A stretch of 64,000 nucleotides of DNA from Miltoncostaea sp050250915 (GTDB taxonomy: Bacteria; Actinomycetota; Thermoleophilia; Miltoncostaeales; Miltoncostaeaceae), in assembly GCA_050250915.1 (NCBI GenBank), contig JBFWNT010000003.1, forward strand, positions 62,001-126,000, written 5' to 3'. Both the position numbers and the translations under genes were made by a program. Numbering within the stretch: position 1 is the stretch's first letter; each line of letters starts with the position of its first letter. Of the stretch, positions 58,652 to 64,000 are shown piece by piece. The notes below the pieces were generated by a model. That model worked only from the letters and a program-made list of their open reading frames with translations. It did not search any database and was not told the origin of the DNA.

Positions 58652-59446
58652 GTGCCGGCCCGCGCGCTCGCCCTGCTGGTGCTGGCCGCGACGGCCCTCG
58701 TCGCGGCGTGCGGCGGCGGCCGTGACGGCGGGATGTCACGGGGTGACGCGGCCTTCGCCGAACGGGTGCGCTCGGAGATCGGACAGACGAACCGGCTGCT
58801 GGCCCCGGTGCTCGACTGCGCCGGCGACGTGGCGTGCCTCCGCAGCACGGGCGGCCCACTCGGCCAGCGGGCGTACTACGCGGCGACGAACCTCGCCGAC
58901 GACACCGAGGCGCTGGACGACCCGTGCCTCCGTGACATCGGGCGGACGATCGTCGGCTACTTCGAGGCGGTCGGCGACGTCGGGCGGGCGGCGGAGGCGG
59001 GAGACCTGGACTCGGTGGGAATCCGGTCGGAGCGCGTCGATCGCGAGGGCCGGTCCATCCAGGATCAGATCGTCGCCTGCGTCGAGGGCGCGGAGGATCA
59101 CCCGGGGCTGGCGGCGGCCCGCGAGATCACCGCGCTCTTCGCGACCCTCGACGCGCCGTTCGACCGCATCGAGGCGTGCGACGACGTCCCCTGCCTGGTC
59201 GAGGGTGGCGCGGCGGTCCGCGCAACGGCGGAGGCCGGGGTGGCGCGCCTCAGCGCGATCGATGCCGGCGCGCTCCCTCCATGCAACCGGGAGGCCCTGG
59301 CGGCCGCCAGGCGGGCCTTCGGCAGCTACGTCCAGGGCGGCGCGGCATTCGCGGCGGCGGCCCCGGAACGGGCCCTCGTGCACTTCGAGCGTGCGGCGAA
59401 GGCCGAGGCGGACATGGCACGTGCCGCCGCGTCCTGCACGCGGTGA
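58652..59446 (+). CDS. Lipoprotein of unknown function
   Basis: 264 residues from GTG 58652. The signal ARALALLVLAATALVAAC has lipobox VAAC with the lipidated Cys at residue 20. The mature part is helical and rich in Ala, Asp, Glu and Arg, with regularly spaced Cys (LDCAGDVACL, DDPCLRDIG, QIVACVEG, EACDDVPCLVEGG, LPPCNREAL). Two DxxxxCL phrases suggest a duplicated domain of about 130 residues with disulfides. No enzyme motif was found. It lies six bases after the MBL-fold gene. Confidence 0.77.
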   Translation: MPARALALLVLAATALVAACGGGRDGGMSRGDAAFAERVRSEIGQTNRLLAPVLDCAGDVACLRSTGGPLGQRAYYAATNLADDTEALDDPCLRDIGRTIVGYFEAVGDVGRAAEAGDLDSVGIRSERVDREGRSIQDQIVACVEGAEDHPGLAAAREITALFATLDAPFDRIEACDDVPCLVEGGAAVRATAEAGVARLSAIDAGALPPCNREALAAARRAFGSYVQGGAAFAAAAPERALVHFERAAKAEADMARAAASCTR

Positions 59447-59504
59447 GGCCCCGGGATACGCTCACCCCCACTCGGCCGGACCGTCGAGGGAGGGCGTGGG
59501 AGCG

Positions 59505-59750
59505 ATGCAGGTGCGTGTCCGCCTCGGGGCCGGACTGGCCCGGCTCTTGACGGCGCCGTCGCACACGCTGGAGCTCGACGACGGCGCCACCGTCGGCGAC
59601 GCGCTCTCACGCCTGCGCGAGCGGGAGCCGGAGCTGGCGCCCGCGCTGCGCTCCGCGCTCCCCGTGATCGGCGGGAGCCACGCCGACGCCGGCCGGCGCC
59701 TCGAGGACCGCCAGGAGATCGCCCTGCTGCTGCCCGTCTCGGGCGGCTGA
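59505..59750 (+). CDS. ThiS/MoaD-like ubiquitin-fold sulfur carrier
   Basis: 81 residues with GGGAG before ATG 59505. The beta-grasp sequence MQVRVRLGAGLARLLTAPSH ends in LLLPVSGG, the Gly-Gly tail that is adenylated and thiocarboxylated in MoaD, ThiS and CysO. No E1-like MoeB/ThiF gene or molybdopterin/thiamin gene is nearby. It sits 19 bases before an acetamidase/formamidase gene, an unusual partner. It could supply sulfur for another pathway. Confidence 0.85.
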   Translation: MQVRVRLGAGLARLLTAPSHTLELDDGATVGDALSRLREREPELAPALRSALPVIGGSHADAGRRLEDRQEIALLLPVSGG

Positions 59751-59769
59751 CCGGAGAGAGGAGCCACCG

Positions 59770-61107
59770 ATGGCCACCCAGGAATCGTCGCCCCGCACCG
59801 GCGAGGCCCGCCAGACCGTCCTCGTCGACACGTTCACCGACGGGCTGCTGGGCCCGGACGTGCCGATGCTGGGGCCGGTGGCCGACGGGGGGCACATCGT
59901 CTGGAACCCCACACCCGGGTGCTGGGGGCCCATGATCACGCCGTCCATCCGCGGCGGCCACGAGGTGTGCCAGCCCGTCGCCGTCGAGGGCGCCATGCCC
60001 GGCGACGCCGTCGCGATCCGGATCAAGGACATCGAGGTCACCTCCCTCGCCACCGCCTCCGGCAACGACCAGGCGATGGAGGGCCGCTTCAACGGCGACC
60101 CGTACATCGCCGCCGTGTGCCCCGGCTGCGGGACCGAGTGGCCGGAGACCCGCGTTGACGGGATCGGCCCGGAATCGGTGCGCTGCGCGAACTGCGGCGC
60201 CGACTGCACGCCGTTCACGTTCACCAGCGGCTACACGATCGCGTTCGACGAGCTGCGCTCCGTGGGCGTGACCGTCCCGCGGGAGGCGGCGGAGGGCTTC
60301 GCCCGCGAGGCCGCCCGGTACGCGGCGCTGCCCGACAACTCGGTGCAGAACCCGATCCTGGGGTTCGCGCCCCACGACATCGTGGCCCTGGCGACGCGGC
60401 TGCGCCCGTTCCTCGGCCAGCTCGGCACGTCCCCCTCCACCACGATCCCCGACTCGCACAACGCGGGCGACTTCGGCGCGTTCCTGATCGGGGCGCCGCA
60501 CCGCTTCGCCCTCGACGCGCAGGCGCTCCAGCGGCACAAGACCGACGGCCACATGGACATCGACGCGGCGCGGGCCGGCGCGATCCTGGTGTGCCCCGTG
60601 AAGGTCGAGGGCGCCGGCGTCTACCTGGGCGACATGCACGCCCTCCAGGGCGACGGCGAGATCGCCGGCCACACCTGCGACGTGGCGGGCACGGTGACCC
60701 TCCAGGTGGAGGTGCTGAAGGGCCTCGGCAACGACGGGCCCATCCTGTTCCCCGTGGAGGAGGACCTGCCCTTCCTGGCGCGGCCCCTCGGCGACACCGA
60801 GCGCGAGCGTGCCCTGGCGCTCGCCCGCCGGCACGGCATCGACCGGCTGGAGGAGGCGTACCCGGTGTCGGTGGTCGGCACCGGCCCCGACCTCAACTCG
60901 GCCACCGACAACGGCCTGGCCCGGGCCGCCAGCCTGCTCGGCATGCCGGTCCCCGAGGTGATGAACCGCGCGACGATCGCGGGCGCCATCGAGATCGGCC
61001 GCCACCCCGGCGTGGTCCAGGTGACGTTCCGGGCCCCCGCCGACCGCCTGGAGGCCTGCGGGCTGCTCGGCTACGCGGTCGAGCAGTACGGCGAAGGCCT
61101 GTCGTAG
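59770..61107 (+). CDS. Acetamidase/formamidase family protein with zinc-ribbon insert
   Basis: 445 residues, GAGAGGAGCCACCG before ATG 59770. Family motifs are GHIVWNPTPGCWGPMITP, AMPGDAVAIRIKDIEVTS, HNAGDFGAFLIGA and GAGVYLGDMHALQGDGEIAG, which carries the metal-site residues. An insert at about 117-142 has CPGC and CANCGADC, four or five Cys likely binding zinc. The enzyme hydrolyses formamide or short amides to ammonia and an acid; relatives without proven activity exist. The upstream ThiS-like gene is the only close neighbour on its strand. Confidence 0.9.
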   Translation: MATQESSPRTGEARQTVLVDTFTDGLLGPDVPMLGPVADGGHIVWNPTPGCWGPMITPSIRGGHEVCQPVAVEGAMPGDAVAIRIKDIEVTSLATASGNDQAMEGRFNGDPYIAAVCPGCGTEWPETRVDGIGPESVRCANCGADCTPFTFTSGYTIAFDELRSVGVTVPREAAEGFAREAARYAALPDNSVQNPILGFAPHDIVALATRLRPFLGQLGTSPSTTIPDSHNAGDFGAFLIGAPHRFALDAQALQRHKTDGHMDIDAARAGAILVCPVKVEGAGVYLGDMHALQGDGEIAGHTCDVAGTVTLQVEVLKGLGNDGPILFPVEEDLPFLARPLGDTERERALALARRHGIDRLEEAYPVSVVGTGPDLNSATDNGLARAASLLGMPVPEVMNRATIAGAIEIGRHPGVVQVTFRAPADRLEACGLLGYAVEQYGEGLS

Positions 61108-61135
61108 ACTCGGATCCCCACGCCGGGAGCCGCCG

Positions 61136-61969
61136 ATGTCGCTTCCACCGACCGTGTTCCGCGAGAACCCGTCGCACTTCGACGGGGTGGGGCTGCACCG
61201 GCGCGACCCGGCCTACATCCGCGAGCTGATGCCGCTGATGGAGGTGCTCCACCGGTACTGGTTCCGCGCCACGGCGACGGGCCTCGAGCACCTGCCGCGG
61301 GAAGGGCCGGCGCTCGTGGTGGGCAACCACAGCGGGGGCATCATGACCCCTGACACGGCGATCACGCTGCACGCGTGGATGACCGCCCACGGCGCCGACA
61401 CGCCGATGTACGGGCTCGTGCATCCGGCGATCTTCAAGGTGCCGTTCCTCAACGTGCACACCATGAAGATCGGGGGGATCCGGGCCCACCCGCGACAGGC
61501 GATGGAGGCCCTCGACGCCGGCGCTGTCGTGCTCGTCTACCCCGGCGGCGGCGACGAGGTGTACCGCAGCTTCGCCCGCCGGAACCAGGTCGACCTGTGG
61601 GGCCGCACCGGGTTCATCAAGCTGGCGATGAAGTACCGCTGCCCGATCATCCCGCTGGTCGCCGCCGGCGGGCACGAGACGCTCATCGTCCTCAACGAGG
61701 GCGAGGGGCTGGCGCGCCGCCTGCGTCTGGACCGGCGGGGGATCCCGCGGCTGCCGATCTCCTACTCGTGGCCGTGGGGGATCACGATCGGCTTCATGTA
61801 CAACATCCCCTTCCCGGCGCGGATCGACGTGCGGGTGGGGCCGCCGATCGACCTGGACGACATCGACCCCGCCGACATGCGCGACCGGCGGGTGGTGCGC
61901 GAGTGCTACGAGCGCATCGAGGGGCGGATGCAGGAGATGCTGGACGAGATGGTCGCCGCCCGGGCATGA
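61136..61969 (+). CDS. PlsC-like lysophospholipid acyltransferase
   Basis: 277 residues. The acyltransferase motif I is VVGNHSGGIMTPD (NHx4D-like, His and Asp catalytic), motif II-III is VLVYPGGGDEVYRSF (variant of FPEGTRS), and GCPIIPLVAAGG-like PIIPLVAAGGHET is motif IV. The sequence FRATATGLEHLPREGPALVV precedes motif I. Likely a membrane-associated enzyme transferring acyl groups to a lysophospholipid or related acceptor. It overlaps the polyprenyl synthase gene by four bases, hinting at a joint lipid or glycolipid pathway. Confidence 0.9.
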   Translation: MSLPPTVFRENPSHFDGVGLHRRDPAYIRELMPLMEVLHRYWFRATATGLEHLPREGPALVVGNHSGGIMTPDTAITLHAWMTAHGADTPMYGLVHPAIFKVPFLNVHTMKIGGIRAHPRQAMEALDAGAVVLVYPGGGDEVYRSFARRNQVDLWGRTGFIKLAMKYRCPIIPLVAAGGHETLIVLNEGEGLARRLRLDRRGIPRLPISYSWPWGITIGFMYNIPFPARIDVRVGPPIDLDDIDPADMRDRRVVRECYERIEGRMQEMLDEMVAARA

Positions 61970-63063
61970 CCTCCGCGGCCAGGCCCGCCGGCGCCGCCAC
62001 CATGCGCGAGAAGGAGCGCGCGGGGCGCTCCGGCGGCGGCCACGACCGCTTCTTCGAGACCCTCGCCCGCTACCGCGAGGAGGTGCTGGAGGAGCTGCGC
62101 GCCCTGATCCCCGACAACACCTACCGGGGGGTCCTCTACGACCTGATGCTCGAATACCCACTCCGGGAGGGGAAGGGGTTCCGGCCCGCGCTGTGCCTCG
62201 CCACCTGCCAGGGGTGCGGCGGGCGCCTGGCCGACGCGGTGCCCTCGGCGGCGGCGCTCGAGCTGTTCCACAACGCGTTCCTGATCCACGACGACCTGGA
62301 GGACGGGTCGCTCAACCGGCGCGGCAGCCCCACCCTGCACGCCAAGTACGGCGTCGGCATCGCCGCCAACGTTGGCGACGGCATGAACGTGCTGGCGCTC
62401 GGCACGCTGCTGCGCAACGTGGAGGTGGTCGGCCTGGAGCGGGCCCTGGCGACGGTGCGCGAGGCCGAGCGCATGGCCCGCGAGTCGGTGGAGGGGCAGG
62501 CGATCGAGCTGGACTGGATCCGGCACAACCGCTCCGACCTCGGGGTGCGCGACTACCTCACCATGTGCCGCAAGAAGACCTGCTGGTACACGTGCATCGC
62601 CCCCATGCGCATCGGCGCGCTCATCGCCGGCGCGCCCCCGGAGCGGCTCGACCGCTTCGACGCGTTCGGCTTCCACGTGGGCGCCGCGTTCCAGATCCAG
62701 GACGACGTCCTGAACCTCACGGCGGAGGAGCACCTGTACGGCAAGGAGATCGGGGGCGACATCGCCGAGGGCAAGCGCACCGTGATGGTCGTCCACGTGC
62801 TGGCCAACGCGCGCCGCCGCGATCGGGCCCGCCTGGTGCGCATCTTCGGAAAGGACCGCGACGACAAGACCGCCGACGAGCTGGCGTTCGTGCGGGGGGC
62901 GATGGACGCCTGCGGCTCCATCGACTTCGCCCGCGCCCTCGCCCACCGCCTGGCGCTGCGCGCCGAGATGCTCTTCGCGCGCGACCTGCGCTGGATGCCG
63001 GCGTCCCCCCACCGGCGGTTCCTGAACGAGATGATCGACTACATGATCACGCGCCGGCTCTGA
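61966..63063 (+). CDS. Trans-isoprenyl diphosphate synthase
   Basis: 365 residues from ATG 61966 (ATGA overlap). The all-alpha fold has first Asp-rich motif HDDLEDGSLNRRG (about 111-123) and second motif FQIQDDVLNLTAEE (about 244), with GKGFRPALCLATC for IPP binding. DDxxN in the second motif and Cys-rich KKTCWYTCIAP before it are unusual details. It chain-elongates allylic diphosphates (C15-C25 products by size class). The N-terminal 25 residues are disordered. Paired with an acyltransferase gene; 3' end overlaps the SCP2-like gene by 17 bases. Confidence 0.92.
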   Translation: MTSAARPAGAATMREKERAGRSGGGHDRFFETLARYREEVLEELRALIPDNTYRGVLYDLMLEYPLREGKGFRPALCLATCQGCGGRLADAVPSAAALELFHNAFLIHDDLEDGSLNRRGSPTLHAKYGVGIAANVGDGMNVLALGTLLRNVEVVGLERALATVREAERMARESVEGQAIELDWIRHNRSDLGVRDYLTMCRKKTCWYTCIAPMRIGALIAGAPPERLDRFDAFGFHVGAAFQIQDDVLNLTAEEHLYGKEIGGDIAEGKRTVMVVHVLANARRRDRARLVRIFGKDRDDKTADELAFVRGAMDACGSIDFARALAHRLALRAEMLFARDLRWMPASPHRRFLNEMIDYMITRRL

Positions 63064-63481
63064 CGGCGGCGCGGTACTCGTCGAGCAGGTCGCGCAGGCC
63101 GGGGGCGCGGACCGCCCCCTCCACGAACGCCGACAGCGCCCGTGCCAGCCGCAGCACCGCCTCGGGGTCGCCGCGCACGTCGAGCCGCCCCGCCTCCACG
63201 GCGCCGAGCAGGTCGAGCCGCCCGTCGATGAGGTCCAGCACCACGCCGTCGCGCGCCGTCACCCGGCCCGTCGCGGGGCGCGTGGCGCGGCGGCCCGTCC
63301 AGGCCCCGTCGCCGCGGGCCTCCACGGCGAACCGCTCCCCGTCGACCTCCAGCAGCACCGCGCCGGGGCGCAGCGCGTCGACCATCCGGTGGTACGCGGC
63401 CGGCTGCTGCGACCGCAGCAGGGCCAGCGCGCGCCGCACGAACGCGGCGGTGGTCGCCCGCCGGGCCGGCGCGACGGCCAC
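63047..63481 (-). CDS. SCP2-like sterol-binding-domain protein
   Basis: 144 residues from GTG 63481. YHRMVDALRPGAVLLEVDGE, then GRVTARDGVVLDLIDGRLDL and VEAGRLDVRGDPEAVLRLAR match the sterol-carrier-protein-2 pattern with its lipid-binding beta sheet and final helices. It starts one base after the stop of the upstream lipocalin-like gene, so the two are co-transcribed and probably bind or process the same hydrophobic ligand, perhaps a polyprenyl product. Confidence 0.68.
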   Translation of the reverse strand: MAVAPARRATTAAFVRRALALLRSQQPAAYHRMVDALRPGAVLLEVDGERFAVEARGDGAWTGRRATRPATGRVTARDGVVLDLIDGRLDLLGAVEAGRLDVRGDPEAVLRLARALSAFVEGAVRAPGLRDLLDEYRAAVRAGA

Positions 63482-63482
63482 G

Positions 63483-64000
63483 TCACGCCCCCATGAACTC
63501 GAACACCGCCCGCGAGGCGAACGCCACGTCGCGGCCGGCGGCCCGCCCCTCGACCCGCATCTGCCCGACCACCTCGGCCAGGCGCACGAACCCGGGGCCC
63601 ATCTCGCTGGGCACCACCACCTCCACCACGCTCTCCGGCGCGAACCGCAGCGCCAGCCGGTCGGCCCCGTCGCCGGCCTCCACCTCGACGCTGCGCGGCA
63701 CCGCCGAGGCCGACCCCTGCGCCAGCAGCCCCATGACCCCCGGCACCCGCCGCACGGGGCCGCCGTCGAACCGCCCGCGCATCCGCGCCCGCAGCTCATC
63801 CCGGGCGAACACCCGCACCAGGTCAGCGCCGTCCCACAGCGAGAGCGTGTGCTCCTTGGCCACGGCCCCGCCGCGGTCGGAGGTGCGGTCGTAGACCACG
63901 GTCAGCCCCGGCGCGCCGTCGCCGGCCGGCTCACGGGCGACGCCCCACTGCCACCCGAAGTCCTCGCCCCACCACCAGCGGCCCCAGTTGTGGTCGTGGT
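63483..64000 (-). CDS. Lipocalin-like (CrtC/AttH-type) protein, C-terminal part
   Basis: The frame is open from the window edge to a TGA at 63483-63485, giving 172 residues without the start. HDHNWGRWWWGEDFGWQWGV at the edge is the His-Asp-His-Asn-Trp-Gly signature of the CrtC (carotenoid hydratase) / AttH lipocalin fold. DRTSDRGGAVAKEHTLSLWD and LALRFAPESVVEVVVPSEMG follow, ending FASRAVFEFMGA. It may hydrate or bind an isoprenoid. The neighbouring SCP2-like and polyprenyl synthase genes fit. Confidence 0.65.
   Translation of the reverse strand, partial: HDHNWGRWWWGEDFGWQWGVAREPAGDGAPGLTVVYDRTSDRGGAVAKEHTLSLWDGADLVRVFARDELRARMRGRFDGGPVRRVPGVMGLLAQGSASAVPRSVEVEAGDGADRLALRFAPESVVEVVVPSEMGPGFVRLAEVVGQMRVEGRAAGRDVAFASRAVFEFMGA

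Noticed and set aside
1..64000. CRISPR arrays, insertion sequences, prophage
   Set aside because: No regularly spaced direct repeats, transposase or integrase motifs, terminal inverted repeats or phage structural genes were found. The 'phage holin' protein at 16701 is a common chromosomal family.

Overview
The window is a 64 kb chromosomal stretch with very high GC (visibly above 70%) and a strong G/C bias at third codon positions. It has many GTG starts, many 4-base ATGA/GTGA stop-start overlaps, several apparently leaderless genes, and actinobacterial families: LuxR and AfsR/SARP-type regulators, an MmpL-like transporter, F420-type oxidoreductase remains, and anti-sigma regulatory pairs. 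A member of Actinomycetota fits best. The mix (encapsulated ferritin, two-domain laccase, BTAD regulators) would suit the Thermoleophilia, but no marker in the window proves the class. No insertion sequence, phage module, integrase or CRISPR array was seen. The window starts inside one gene and ends inside another.

1-12.8 kb: a secreted propeller-like protein; an MmpL transporter with a NarL-type two-component system (one operon); a methyltransferase; an acetolactate-synthase-like enzyme followed by a frameshifted SRPBCC remnant; a lipoprotein; an aldehyde dehydrogenase; and a secreted metzincin-like protease. 12.8-16.7 kb: a copper operon of a double cupredoxin, a two-domain multicopper oxidase, a second cupredoxin and SCO1, behind a palindrome-rich leader. 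16.7-21.6 kb: a holin-like membrane protein, an RraA-like protein and a ketoacyl synthase face a DeoR regulator, MFS carrier and HAD phosphatase set.

21.5-37.5 kb: a regulator-rich region. A BTAD-AAA regulator diverges from a methyltransferase. A LuxR-type ATPase regulator diverges from a second BTAD regulator, which again leads into a methyltransferase. Then come aldose epimerase, a RibD-C reductase, an NmrA-like reductase with a TGAACG site array, a 53-residue membrane protein, a glutaredoxin-like protein and a STAS/anti-sigma kinase pair. 37.6-43.7 kb: tRNA-Pro and a polysaccharide locus, with a BcsA-like synthase carrying a PilZ domain and divergent GH6 and GH26 glycosidases around palindromic sites.

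43.7-50.7 kb: a TerC-family transporter under a yybP-ykoY-type (Mn) riboswitch; an encapsulin shell with its encapsulated-ferritin cargo; a Coa1-like membrane protein; gltX and nfo diverging from overlapping -10 elements; and a membrane diguanylate cyclase whose stop codon lies inside tRNA-Gly. The cyclase could supply c-di-GMP to the PilZ synthase. 50.7-64 kb: a MarR regulator with its operator and an MFS exporter; an IclR regulator diverging from a SUMF1-like / MIP18-like / amidohydrolase operon; an alpha-dioxygenase-like peroxidase next to a metallo-beta-lactamase-fold protein; a ThiS/MoaD protein with an acetamidase; and a lipid set of acyltransferase, polyprenyl synthase, an SCP2-like protein and a lipocalin-like partial gene.
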